This document shows positions 23,102 to 31,769 of a DNA stretch of 38,596 bases, one piece after another. The notes under the pieces were generated by a model. The model was not told the origin of the DNA and did not search any database. It was given only the letters and a program-made list of their open reading frames with translations. This DNA comes from Clostridiales bacterium (GTDB taxonomy: Bacteria; Bacillota_A; Clostridia; Christensenellales; Aristaeellaceae), in assembly GCA_024684665.1 (NCBI GenBank), contig JAIKWN010000016.1, positions 1 to 38,596 on the forward strand. Direction: 5' to 3'. Position numbers and translations under genes: made by a program. The stretch's first letter is position 1, and every line of letters starts with the position of its first letter.

Positions 23102-23127
23102 TCACACATTCCGCAGGAAGAAAAAAC

Positions 23128-23196
23128 AAAACCGGATATCCGTCAGGGAGAAGCCCGCAGCGTATGCGCTGTGAGCCGACAGACATCCGGTTTTTT
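23128..23196. terminator. Bidirectional terminator after the redox operon
   Basis: AAAACCGGAT (23128-23137) pairs with ATCCGGTTTT (23185-23194), and pairing continues inward (CGTC/GACAG) with two mismatches. T-run on the right, A-run on the left, so it can serve both the AKR gene and the convergent trkA-type gene. Confidence 0.85.
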
Positions 23197-23218
23197 ATGC
23201 TATTAAAGCAGACTGTTT

Positions 23219-23866
23219 TCAGAATCGCAGGAACTTCTGAACGTCTTTGTCGCTCCCGAGCAGAACGATGCGGTCGTCCGGCCTGAATTCATAAGAGGGA
23301 CCGGGCATCGGCTCCACGACGTCGTTATGCCGGATGGCAAGGATGTTCAGACGGTACCGCTGGCGTACTCCCAAATCAACCACGGTGTGGCCGATCCAGC
23401 TGTCCGGGATCTCCGTTTCATAAATGGCGTGGTCCGGCGACAGGCGGATATAATCATAAATATGGTCGCCAGTGTACCGGACGGCAGCCCAGTCTGCCAT
23501 CTGTCTTTCCGGATAAATGACCTCGTCTGCGCCGCAGGACAGGAGGAACTGGGCATGCGCGTCTCGGGAAACGCGGACCAGAACGAACGGCGCGCCCTTC
23601 TTCTTCAGCAGCGCCGTGATCTCCAGAGAAGCCTGCAGGTCATGGCTCATGGTCACCACGCACAGATCAAAATCCGAAACGCCCAGCGCGTCGATCAGGG
23701 CGGGGTCGGTCGCGTCCCCGATCTCCGCGCTGGTTGCGTATTGCATGGCTTCCTGAACTTTGTGCTCGTTTTTGTCGATGACCAGCACCTGATGATGAAG
23801 ATCGGAGAGTTTCTGGGCCATATGACGCCCGAAGCGTCCCAGGCCGATCAGCAGGACGTTTTTCAT
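23219..23866 (-). CDS. KtrA/TrkA-type potassium channel gating subunit
   Basis: 215 residues, the length of a single RCK unit. RCK_N Rossmann start VLLIGLGRFGRHMA with acid loop VIDKNEHKV, then GDATDPALIDALGV; RCK_C about 135-215 ends DDRIVLLGSDKDVQKFL. These proteins form an octameric ring that gates KtrB/TrkH and bind nucleotides (and in KtrA/KtrC relatives, c-di-AMP through RCK_C). GGGAGG lies six bases before ATG. It is divergent from kdpD-kdpE-ktrB, whose last gene encodes the matching channel. Symbol withheld because Ktr and Trk naming is ambiguous. Confidence 0.92.
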   Translation of the reverse strand: MKNVLLIGLGRFGRHMAQKLSDLHHQVLVIDKNEHKVQEAMQYATSAEIGDATDPALIDALGVSDFDLCVVTMSHDLQASLEITALLKKKGAPFVLVRVSRDAHAQFLLSCGADEVIYPERQMADWAAVRYTGDHIYDYIRLSPDHAIYETEIPDSWIGHTVVDLGVRQRYRLNILAIRHNDVVEPMPGPSYEFRPDDRIVLLGSDKDVQKFLRF

Positions 23867-23889
23867 AACAGCCTCCCGGATGATCAGAA

Positions 23890-23967
23890 TTAAGCGTGTT
23901 CAGTTTATCATGCCTCCCGTCAATGCGGCGTTAAGCATTTTTCCCGGGCGTTAAAGCTGTGTTAAGC
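23890..23967. promoter_or_regulatory. TTAAGC direct repeats in the potassium divergent region
   Basis: TTAAGC occurs at 23890, 23931 and 23962, and TTAAAGC at 23951; the last three share a G(C/T)GTTAA core with 20- and 11-base spacing. Tandem same-strand repeats fit an OmpR/KdpE-type response-regulator site. Assignment is inference. Confidence 0.45.
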
Positions 23968-24024
23968 CATGAGGCCGTATCTTTATGTTTTTTTAATGCC
24001 GGCAGGGAACCTTTGTTTTTCTCT

Positions 24025-24045
24025 TTATGCGGAATGCGTTATAAT
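24025..24045 (+). promoter_or_regulatory. Promoter of the kdpDE-ktrB operon, weak -35
   Basis: Perfect TATAAT at 24040-24045 without a recognisable -35, suggesting activator dependence. The TTAAGC repeats lie some 75-150 bases upstream. Confidence 0.55.
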
Positions 24046-24081
24046 ACAGGCTGAGAAGGACCGGAAAGGAAGGTGAAGCAT

Positions 24082-26052
24082 ATGCCGGGGCAGGGTATGG
24101 AAAGGGAGCGCATCCTGGTATGCGTTTCTGCCTCGCCGACCAGCCGGGACGTGATCCGCAGGGCGGCACGGCTCTCCGGTTCCATCGGCGCAGACCTGAT
24201 CGCGCTGTATGTGGAAGATCCGGAGATCCGGGATGACGCGCAGGAAGAAGCGGTCCACGAGCATCTGAGCCTGGCTGAACGCCAGGGCGCGGTCATTACG
24301 ACCATCTACGGAAATGATCCGGCGACGGCCATTGCGCAATACGCCCGCGTCAGCGGGATCACGAAGATCGTACTGGGGAAGAGCCCGGGCAGCCGCAGCC
24401 TCTTTGCACGAAAGGAAACGCTGATGTCGCGGCTGAACGAGCTGGCGCCCGACGTTGAAATCATCATTGTTCCCAATCGCCTTCCCGAGGACCGCCGGCG
24501 GTTCAGCCTGATGGGGCAACTGCAGAAGGAAAAGCTCGCTCCCGACGATCTTATAAAGACCATCCTGATCCTCGCTTTATGCACCGGCATCGGCTTCCTG
24601 CTTTCGCTCGGCGGCCTGGCCATTACCAACGTGGTGCTGATCTATATCCTTGGGGTGCTTGCGGTCGCCCTGTTCACGACGGGGTATACCTGCAGCCTGC
24701 TGTCCTCGCTGCTGTCGGTGCTGACTTTTAACTTCTTTTTCACGGAGCCGTATTATTCCCTGCAGTCCAGTCCCGATTATCTCGCGACCTTCGCCGTGAT
24801 GTTTGCCGCGGCGATCCTCTCCAGCTCGCTTACAAGCCGTATCAAGACGCAGTCGGTCCAGACGGCGAACAAGGCCTATCAGACGGAAGTGCTGCTCTCC
24901 ACGAGCCAGCTGCTTCTGAAGGCGGAGGACAGGGAAGAAATCCTGAACGTCGTCCTGCAGCAATTGAGCCGTCTCCTGGAACACAGCGTGCTGTATTACG
25001 ACTGGGACGGCGTTCCCACCGGGGAACCGGTCCTCAACGAGATCGAAAGCGATCAGGGGTTCGGCCAGGTGGATCTTGCGGCGGAGCGGGAGGCTGTAGA
25101 ATGGGTGGGCCGCAACGGGAAACACGCGGGCCGCTCCACGCGTAAATGGTCCCAGGCAAAGTGCTTGTATATGGCGATCCGCAGCGAAAACCGGGTCTGG
25201 GCGGTGGTCGGGATTCGCGCGGACAACGCGCCGTCTATCGACGAATACCGGAAGAACCTGATGATTTCGATCCTCGACGAATGTGCGCTGGCGATCGAAA
25301 AGGACCATATCACGCGGGAGAACCAGCGGATCGAGGAAAGCGCTCGGCAGGAAGCACTGCGCGCGAACCTGCTGCGGGCGATCTCCCACGATCTGCGTAC
25401 GCCGCTGACCAGCATCTCCGGGAACGCCGCGGTTCTTCTTGAAAACATGGGGGACCTTGATGAGACGCGTAAAGAGGAACTGTACGCTTCGATCTACGAC
25501 GACGCCATATGGCTGAATGGACTGGTCGAAAACCTTCTGACCATCACACGCACCGAAAACGGGGCCGTTACGCTGAGCCTCCAGCCTGAAATGGTCTCGG
25601 ACGCGATCGAGGAAGCGGTCCGGCATCTGGACCGGAACGCCGCGAAGCGGAAGATCGTGACGGACCTGCTGGACGATCTCCTGATGGCCCGGATGGATTC
25701 TGCGCTGATCGTGCAGGTGCTGATCAACCTGATCAACAACGCCGTCATGTATACCCCGGAAAACGCTGAGATCCGGATCGGTGCAAAAGCAGAAGACGGC
25801 ATGGCAGTGCTGTGGGTGGAGGACGAGGGGCAGGGTGTCCCCGCAGGAGAGGAAGACAAGGTGTTTGAAATGTTCTATACGGGCGTCAAACGCTCCCCGG
25901 ACAGCCGGAGGGGCATCGGGCTCGGGCTGGCGCTCTGCCGCTCCATCGTGCAGGCTCACGGCGGAGAGATCGGAGTGAAGAACGTTCGCCCGCATGGCGC
26001 GAGATTCTGGTTTACTCTTCCGATCGCGGAGGTGGAAGAATATGGGGAATAA
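24082..26052 (+). CDS. KdpD-type sensor histidine kinase lacking the N-terminal KdpD domain
   Basis: 656 residues against about 890 for E. coli KdpD. It begins directly with the universal-stress-protein domain (about 8-132, ILVCVSASPTSRD); the preceding Walker-A-containing KdpD domain is absent. Four DUF4118 transmembrane helices (about 155-260) follow, then a GAF-like region, HisKA with the phospho-acceptor H436 (AISHDLRTPLTS), and HATPase with NLINNAVMYTP, DEGQGVP and GIGLGLALC. ATG 24082 follows GGAAAGGAAGG. It overlaps kdpE by 11 bases. It probably senses potassium or turgor and phosphorylates the next gene product. Confidence 0.92.
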   Translation: MPGQGMERERILVCVSASPTSRDVIRRAARLSGSIGADLIALYVEDPEIRDDAQEEAVHEHLSLAERQGAVITTIYGNDPATAIAQYARVSGITKIVLGKSPGSRSLFARKETLMSRLNELAPDVEIIIVPNRLPEDRRRFSLMGQLQKEKLAPDDLIKTILILALCTGIGFLLSLGGLAITNVVLIYILGVLAVALFTTGYTCSLLSSLLSVLTFNFFFTEPYYSLQSSPDYLATFAVMFAAAILSSSLTSRIKTQSVQTANKAYQTEVLLSTSQLLLKAEDREEILNVVLQQLSRLLEHSVLYYDWDGVPTGEPVLNEIESDQGFGQVDLAAEREAVEWVGRNGKHAGRSTRKWSQAKCLYMAIRSENRVWAVVGIRADNAPSIDEYRKNLMISILDECALAIEKDHITRENQRIEESARQEALRANLLRAISHDLRTPLTSISGNAAVLLENMGDLDETRKEELYASIYDDAIWLNGLVENLLTITRTENGAVTLSLQPEMVSDAIEEAVRHLDRNAAKRKIVTDLLDDLLMARMDSALIVQVLINLINNAVMYTPENAEIRIGAKAEDGMAVLWVEDEGQGVPAGEEDKVFEMFYTGVKRSPDSRRGIGLGLALCRSIVQAHGGEIGVKNVRPHGARFWFTLPIAEVEEYGE

Positions 26053-26767
26053 ATCGCTGATCCTTGTGGTGGAAGACGACGCGGCGGTGCGCAACCTGAT
26101 GGCTGTGACGCTGGAGACCCGGGGTTATCGCTATCACCTGGCCGGGAACGGGACGGAGGCGCTGATCGAGACGACGACGCATCAGCCGGACGTGATGCTC
26201 CTGGATCTGGGACTGCCGGACATGGACGGCGTGGAGATCATCCGCAAGGTACGGGGCTGGTCCAATATGCCCATCATCGTGATCTCCGCCCGCAGCGAGG
26301 ACGCCGACAAGGTGGAGGCGCTGGACGCAGGCGCGGACGATTATTTGACCAAACCGTTTTCCGTGGATGAAATGCTTGCCCGCCTCCGCGTGGCGCTTCG
26401 GCGGATCAGCACGGACCAGCAGCCGGCTGCCCGCGAAAGCGCCGTCTATGAAAACGGAAACCTGCACATCGACTATGCGGCGGGCTGCGCATATATCGGA
26501 GACCGCGAGATCCATCTGACCCCCATCGAGTATAAGCTCCTCAGCCTGCTGGCGAAAAATACCGGAAAGGTGCTGACCCATAACTATATCTTGAAGGAGA
26601 TCTGGGGCAGCTATTCCGCCTCGGAGGTCGGCTCCCTGCGGGTGTTCATGGCTATGCTCCGCAAAAAGCTGCAGACCGGCGGGGATGCCCAGCCCTATAT
26701 TCAGACCCATATCGGCATCGGATACCGTATGCTCCGGCAGGAGAAGAATCCGGAGGAAACGGTATGA
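26042..26767 (+). CDS. KdpE-type OmpR-family response regulator
   Basis: 241 residues. Receiver domain 1-120 with acidic pair VEDDA, phospho-acceptor D55 (VMLLDLGLPDMDG), T/S in VISAR, and K in YLTKPF; winged helix 140-235 (HLTPIEYKLLSLLAKNTGKVLTH and IQTHIGIGYRML, with SYSASEVGSLRVFM as in KdpE). ATG 26042 lies inside the end of the kinase gene, after GGAGG. Overlap by 4 bases with ktrB (ATGA) shows coupled translation. It presumably activates its own operon. Confidence 0.93.
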   Translation: MGNKSLILVVEDDAAVRNLMAVTLETRGYRYHLAGNGTEALIETTTHQPDVMLLDLGLPDMDGVEIIRKVRGWSNMPIIVISARSEDADKVEALDAGADDYLTKPFSVDEMLARLRVALRRISTDQQPAARESAVYENGNLHIDYAAGCAYIGDREIHLTPIEYKLLSLLAKNTGKVLTHNYILKEIWGSYSASEVGSLRVFMAMLRKKLQTGGDAQPYIQTHIGIGYRMLRQEKNPEETV

Positions 26768-28131
26768 TCTTCCCAGGAAAAGAAAAAGGACAGGCTGGCT
26801 TCCGGCATGCCGAGAGCATCCTGGCACTCGGTTTCCTCGCGGTGATCCTTCTTGGCACCGTTTTGCTGGCACTGCCCGCGGCCGCCGGGGACGGGAAGAG
26901 CATCGGCCTGTTTGACAGCCTGTTCACGTCGACGTCTGCCGTATGCGTGACCGGCCTCGTCGCGGTCGATACGGGGACGGCGTTCTCGCTGTTCGGGCAG
27001 ATCGTCCTGCTGGCGCTGATCCAGGTGGGCGGGCTTGGTTTCATGGTGTTTGCCACAGTGCTCCTCGTCATGCTCGGCCGAAAGATCTCCATCAAGGGGC
27101 GGATGCTGATCCGGGAATCCATGAATTCGGCCTCTCTGTCGGATCTTGGAAGCCTGACGAGGCTGTATTTGCTGCTGTCCCTGGCCATTGAGCTCGCCGG
27201 AACGATCCTGCTGTCTTACCGTTTTGTTCCGCTGTATGGATGGAAGCGCGGCCTCTGGATGGCGCTGTTCCATGCCGTAAGCGCTTTCTGCAACGCCGGT
27301 TTCGATCTGTTCGGCGGATACGCAAGCCTGACCGCCTTTGCCGGAGATCCGTTGGTGCTGCTGACCGTCGCGGGGCTGATCATTTCGGGAGGACTGGGTT
27401 TTTCCGTGATCCTGGAAACGATCCGGAACCGCCAGGGTTTCCGCAGCCTGTCCCTGCACACGCGGATCGTGCTCCTGACCACATTTGCGCTACTCGTCGC
27501 GGGCACATCGTTTTACTGGCTTGCCGAACGGACGAACGCGGGTACACTTGCCGGTTACGGGGAAGGGGAGAGGCTGCTGAACGCGTTTTTTCAGTCCGTC
27601 ACCATGCGGACGGCCGGCTTCAATTCCTTTGATCTCTCCCGTTTCCGGGACGGCTCTAAGCTCTTCAGCTGCTTTCTAATGAGCGTCGGTGCTTCTCCCG
27701 CCTCTACGGGCGGCGGGATCAAGACCACGACCGCGGCCGCACTTGCGCTGCTGATGCTGAGCGTCGTCCGGGGCGAAAGTGAAGTGAACGTCGCAAAGCG
27801 CAGGCTGCCGGAGGAGATCACCCGGCGGGCGCTGGCCGTGGCCGTGCTGTTTCTGATCACCCTGCTTGCAGGCACGCTGATCATTTCCCTGATTGAAGAC
27901 GGTCGTTTTCCGTTGGCGGATATTCTTTTCGAAGCCTCGAGCGCCATGGGAACGGTCGGCGTGTCGGCGATCGGGACGCCGAATCTTTCTCCTGAGGGCC
28001 GGGCCGTCCTGCTGCCGATGATGTTCCTGGGGCGCGTCGGGCCGCTGACCCTGGCTGTCGCGCTCGCAAAAAGGCAGGGCAGGATGCGATCCGTACTGAA
28101 GTATCCGGAAGAAAAAATCATGATCGGATAA
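26764..28131 (+). CDS. KtrB/TrkH-family potassium uptake channel subunit
   Basis: 455 residues, KtrB-like length with eight or more hydrophobic segments. The four filter loops carry the family glycines: SAVCVTGLVAVDTG, AFCNAGFDLFGG, MRTAGFNSFDL and TVGVSAIGTP; the cytoplasmic gate loop is ASPASTGGGIKTTT. It imports K+, probably coupled to Na+, and pairs with the gate encoded at 23219. Start overlaps the kdpE stop. No terminator is visible after it. Confidence 0.93.
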   Translation: MIFPGKEKGQAGFRHAESILALGFLAVILLGTVLLALPAAAGDGKSIGLFDSLFTSTSAVCVTGLVAVDTGTAFSLFGQIVLLALIQVGGLGFMVFATVLLVMLGRKISIKGRMLIRESMNSASLSDLGSLTRLYLLLSLAIELAGTILLSYRFVPLYGWKRGLWMALFHAVSAFCNAGFDLFGGYASLTAFAGDPLVLLTVAGLIISGGLGFSVILETIRNRQGFRSLSLHTRIVLLTTFALLVAGTSFYWLAERTNAGTLAGYGEGERLLNAFFQSVTMRTAGFNSFDLSRFRDGSKLFSCFLMSVGASPASTGGGIKTTTAAALALLMLSVVRGESEVNVAKRRLPEEITRRALAVAVLFLITLLAGTLIISLIEDGRFPLADILFEASSAMGTVGVSAIGTPNLSPEGRAVLLPMMFLGRVGPLTLAVALAKRQGRMRSVLKYPEEKIMIG

Positions 28132-28245
28132 AGAAGGACCGGACTTCCCGGATGCGCGCCTGAGTTCGGCGAAATCGCCGTGCTGTGGCTGGAGTACCGC
28201 GGCCGTAGGGCGGCGGGTAATGGGCGGAAAGAAAGCAAAAAATGC

Positions 28246-28274
28246 TTTACAAATCCGGCCTTTTCCGGTATGAT
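28246..28274 (+). promoter_or_regulatory. Promoter of ileS
   Basis: TTTACA (28246-28251), exactly 17 bases, TATGAT (28269-28274). It starts the leader that holds the T-box. Confidence 0.75.
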
Positions 28275-28280
28275 GGGGCG

Positions 28281-28513
28281 CGAACATGAAACGCATCGAC
28301 GCGGGACGCCCGCCGATCCCCGTAAAGAGAGCCGGAGCTGCTGCGATTCCGGCCGGGGAGGAGCATAAGGCCATCGCCCGCAAAGCGGCTCCGCCGAGTC
28401 CTAACCGGAGGTAAGCGGAGACGGACGCGCCGTTACCGCGAGAGAGGACGCCTTTGGGCGTCAATTTGGGTGGCACCGCGGCATTCCCGTCCCATATGGG
28501 GCGGTTTTTTATT
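28281..28513 (+). promoter_or_regulatory. T-box riboswitch leader of ileS
   Basis: The T-box sequence AATTTGGGTGGCACCGCGG (28463-28481) is diagnostic. Upstream are AGAGAG (28326-28331) and GCTGCTGCGA of the Stem I apical part, flanked by CCGGA/TCCGG, and a Stem III GACGCC-TTTG-GGCGTC (28447-28462). The terminator is CCGTCCC-ATAT-GGGGCGG (28487-28504) followed by TTTTTT. Uncharged tRNA is expected to stabilise the antiterminator. A possible specifier is ATC at 28373-28375, but I could not fold Stem I with certainty. The acceptor-pairing bulge is TGGC rather than the TGGT expected for an A discriminator. Confidence 0.92.
28487..28510 (+). terminator. T-box regulated terminator of ileS
   Basis: CCGTCCC, ATAT loop, GGGGCGG (one G-U pair), then TTTTTT. 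Mutually exclusive with the antiterminator formed by the T-box bulge. Confidence 0.88.
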
Positions 28514-28570
28514 GCACTGTGCCGGACGAAAAAACAGATAACGCCCGCTTCGGGCGCGAGGAGGATGGAT

Positions 28571-31500
28571 ATGTATCAGAAGGTACCGACAGACATGAAC
28601 TTCGCGAAACGCGAAGAGGAAGTGCTGGATTTCTGGCGGAAGGAAGACGTCTTCCGCAAGATGATGCACCTGCGCGACGGCGCACCGGCCTTTACGTTCT
28701 ACGACGGTCCGCCCACCGCGAATGGAAGGCCCCACATTGGGCATGTGCTGACCCGCTCCATCAAGGACGTGATCCCGCGCTACCGCACCATGAAGGGCTA
28801 TGACGTGCTGCGCAAGGCGGGCTGGGATACTCACGGCCTTCCGGTGGAGCTGGAGGTCGAAAAGCAGTTGGGCCTGGACGGCAAGCCCCAGATCGAGGAA
28901 TACGGCATCGAACCCTTCATCAAGGAGTGCAAGAAGTCCGTTTGGAAGTATAAACACGAGTGGGAAGAGATGAGCGACCGCGTCGGCTTCTGGGCCGACA
29001 TGGAGCATCCCTATATCACCTACGAGGACACCTACATCGAATCCGAATGGTGGTCCCTGAAGCAGATCTTCGAAAAGGGCCTGCTGTACAAGGGTCACAA
29101 GATCGTGCCGTACTGTCCCCGCTGCGGTACCGCTCTCTCAAGCCACGAGGTGGCCCAGGGCTATAAGAACGTGAAGGAAACCAGCGCGACAGTGCGCTTT
29201 CCGGTAAAGGGTGAGGAGAAGACCTGCCTGTTGGCCTGGACGACTACGCCCTGGACGCTTCCTTCCAACCTTGCGCTCTGCGTCAACGCGCATGAGACCT
29301 ATGCGAAGTTCTGCGCAGAAGACGGCTGGACCTATATCATGGCCAAGGCTCTGATCCCCTCCGCCTTTGGCGAGCAGAAGGTTGAGATCCTTGCGGAAAT
29401 GCCCGGCGCAGATCTCGTGGGCATGGAATACGAGCCGGTGTTCGACTTCGGCAGGAAGGTCCTGAAGGCAAACGAGCATGCCTGGTACGTCGTGGCGGAC
29501 GATTACGTCACCACCGACGATGGCACGGGCATTGTGCACATCGCGCCGGCCTTCGGTGAGGACGACTACCGGGTCTGCATGAAAAACGGCCTGCCCTTCG
29601 TGAACTTCGTGGATGCGCAGGGCTGCATGACGGCGGATACGAAGTGGCCCGGCGTCTTCGTGAAGGACGTGGACAAACTCGTCCTTGCCGATCTGAAGGA
29701 GCGGGACCTGCTCTTCGCCGCGCTGCCCTTCGCGCATGATTATCCCTTCTGCTGGCGCTGCGATACGCCGCTCATCTACTACGCAAGGCAGAGCTGGTTT
29801 ATCCGCATGACCGCGGTGCGCGAGCAGCTGATGCGCAACAACCGATCCATCAACTGGATGCCGGACAACATCAAGGAAGGTCGTATGGGCAATTTCCTTG
29901 AGAACGTCATCGACTGGGGTCTCTCCCGCGAACGCTACTGGGGCACGCCCCTGCCCGTCTGGATCTGTAAGGGCTGCGGGAAGGTGCACGTCGTGGGCAG
30001 CCGGGAAGAGCTCTGCCGCATGGGGCATGACGTGGACCCGAAGATCGAGCTGCACCGCCCCTACATCGACCAGGTCGTGCTGACCTGCCCGGACTGCGGC
30101 GGGGACATGATCCGCGAAAAGGAAGTCATCGACTGCTGGTACGATTCCGGCTCCATGCCCTTCGCCCAGTGGCATTATCCCTTCGAAAACGAGAAAGTCT
30201 TTGAGCGCCGCTTCCCGGCGGACTTCATCTCCGAGGCGATCGACCAGACTCGCGGATGGTTCTATACGCTGCTTGCCATCTCCACCTGCCTCTTCGACCA
30301 GAGCCCCTTCAAGAACTGCATCGTCATGGGTCATGTCCAGGATAAGGACGGACAGAAGATGAGCAAGCACAAGGGGAACGTCGTTGATCCCTGGACGGTG
30401 CTGAACGCGCAGGGCGCGGATGCTGTGCGCTGGTTCTTCTACAACAACGCGGCGCCTTGGCTCCCGAACCGCTTCTATCCGGAAGCGGTCGCGGAGACGC
30501 AGCGCAAGTACATGGGCACCCTCTGGAACACCTATGCTTTCTTCGTGCTCTACGCGGAGATCGACCAGTTCGATCCCAAGGCGCATCCGCTCGAAAAAGC
30601 GGAGCTCTCCCTCATGGACCGCTGGATCCTCTCCCGGCTGAACTCCCTCGTGAAGGCGGTCGACGATCACCTCATGAACTACCGCATCACCGAGGCCAGC
30701 CGCGCGATGGCGGACTTCGTAGACGACCTGTCCAACTGGTACGTGCGGAGGAGCCGCGAGCGCTTCTGGGGCAAGGGCATGGCCGGGGACAAGGAAGCGG
30801 CCTTCGCGACGCTGTATCACATCCTCGTCACCATGGCGGGACTCACCGCGCCATTTACGCCTTTCATGGCGGAAAGCATGTACCGCAACCTCGTCTGTTC
30901 CGTGGATCCCGCAGCGCCCATCTCCGTGCACCTGACCGATTATCCTGCGGCGGACGAGACGCGCATCGATCCGGAACTGGAAGCGCATATGCGCGACCTG
31001 CTGTCCGTCGTGGTGCTGGGCCGCGCCTGCCGGAACGAATCTGGTATGAAGGTGCGCCAGCCCCTCTCTAGGATGATCGTCTGCGGCGTCGGACTGCCCG
31101 CGGAATTCTGCGCCTTGGCGGAGGACGAACTGAACGTGAAGGACGTCATCTTCACCGATGACACGACTGCCTTCATGACCTGGCAGCTGAAGCCGCAGAT
31201 GCGGACGCTCGGAAAGAAGTATGGCAAGCTCCTGCGCTCGATCGGCGAACACCTCTCGACGCTGGACGGCAACGAAGTCGTGGCGGCGTTCGAGGCGGGA
31301 AAGAACCTGCTCTTCGATCTTGGCGGCACGGCGATCGAGCTGCTGAAGGAAGACGTCCTGACGGCGCCCATGAAGAAGCTCGGCTATGTCGTCGCCCAGG
31401 ACAAGGGCGTGACCGTGGCGCTCGATACCAACCTGACGGAGGACCTGATCCGCGAGGGCTATGCCCGCGAGATCATCTCGAAGCTCCAGACCATGCGCAA

Positions 31501-31708
31501 GGAAGCAGGGCTGGAAGTCACCGACCGCATCCATGTCTACGCGGAGACGGCGGACGAAACGCTCGCTTCCGTCATCGAAGAGAGCAAAGACGCCCTCTGC
31601 AAGGGCGTCCTGGCAGTCTCCGTCGTGACGGGCATCCCGGAGGGCGCGTACCGGAAGGACTGGAGTATCAACGGCATCGACGCGGCGCTGGGGCTCGCGA
31701 AGGCTTAA
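28571..31708 (+). CDS. ileS: Isoleucyl-tRNA synthetase, IleS2-like (eukaryotic-type)
   Basis: 1045 residues, longer than the roughly 930 of typical IleS1. HIGH motif at 55-58 (GRPHIGHVL) and KMSKH at 596-600. GWDTHGLPVELEVEK, YCPRCGTALSSHEVAQGY and the KMSKHKGN form fit the IleS2 branch, which is generally insensitive to mupirocin. The editing domain is seen with TTTPWTLPSN and DGTGIVHIAPAFGEDD. I start at ATG 28571, six bases after GAGGAGG; ATG 28565 is abutted to it. Control is by the T-box leader. The mupirocin trait is inference from the branch. Confidence 0.95.
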   Translation: MYQKVPTDMNFAKREEEVLDFWRKEDVFRKMMHLRDGAPAFTFYDGPPTANGRPHIGHVLTRSIKDVIPRYRTMKGYDVLRKAGWDTHGLPVELEVEKQLGLDGKPQIEEYGIEPFIKECKKSVWKYKHEWEEMSDRVGFWADMEHPYITYEDTYIESEWWSLKQIFEKGLLYKGHKIVPYCPRCGTALSSHEVAQGYKNVKETSATVRFPVKGEEKTCLLAWTTTPWTLPSNLALCVNAHETYAKFCAEDGWTYIMAKALIPSAFGEQKVEILAEMPGADLVGMEYEPVFDFGRKVLKANEHAWYVVADDYVTTDDGTGIVHIAPAFGEDDYRVCMKNGLPFVNFVDAQGCMTADTKWPGVFVKDVDKLVLADLKERDLLFAALPFAHDYPFCWRCDTPLIYYARQSWFIRMTAVREQLMRNNRSINWMPDNIKEGRMGNFLENVIDWGLSRERYWGTPLPVWICKGCGKVHVVGSREELCRMGHDVDPKIELHRPYIDQVVLTCPDCGGDMIREKEVIDCWYDSGSMPFAQWHYPFENEKVFERRFPADFISEAIDQTRGWFYTLLAISTCLFDQSPFKNCIVMGHVQDKDGQKMSKHKGNVVDPWTVLNAQGADAVRWFFYNNAAPWLPNRFYPEAVAETQRKYMGTLWNTYAFFVLYAEIDQFDPKAHPLEKAELSLMDRWILSRLNSLVKAVDDHLMNYRITEASRAMADFVDDLSNWYVRRSRERFWGKGMAGDKEAAFATLYHILVTMAGLTAPFTPFMAESMYRNLVCSVDPAAPISVHLTDYPAADETRIDPELEAHMRDLLSVVVLGRACRNESGMKVRQPLSRMIVCGVGLPAEFCALAEDELNVKDVIFTDDTTAFMTWQLKPQMRTLGKKYGKLLRSIGEHLSTLDGNEVVAAFEAGKNLLFDLGGTAIELLKEDVLTAPMKKLGYVVAQDKGVTVALDTNLTEDLIREGYAREIISKLQTMRKEAGLEVTDRIHVYAETADETLASVIEESKDALCKGVLAVSVVTGIPEGAYRKDWSINGIDAALGLAKA

Positions 31709-31729
31709 TTACAAAACCGAAATAACTGC

Positions 31730-31757
31730 GGGGCGGGCAGGAATCCCTGTCCGCCCC
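31730..31757 (+). terminator. Hairpin after ileS, just before the GH4-like gene
   Basis: GGGGCGGGCAGG (31730-31741) and CCTGTCCGCCCC (31746-31757), 12 pairs with one G-U, AATC loop. The T-tract is missing, so it could be a weak terminator or a stem shielding the 3' end. It ends only 13 bases before ATG 31770. Confidence 0.55.
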
Positions 31758-31769
31758 ATTAAGAATCAT

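Noticed and set aside
24577..26094. Minus-strand frame of 505 residues opposite the kdpD-type gene
   Set aside because: Antisense shadow; the sense frame has all histidine kinase motifs.
28132..28245. Terminator or small gene after ktrB
   Set aside because: Short GC-rich repeats only; no hairpin plus T-run and no convincing start site.
29138..31534. Minus-strand frame of 798 residues opposite ileS
   Set aside because: Antisense to a secure IleRS gene; composition rich in H, R, V and D as expected for a shadow frame.
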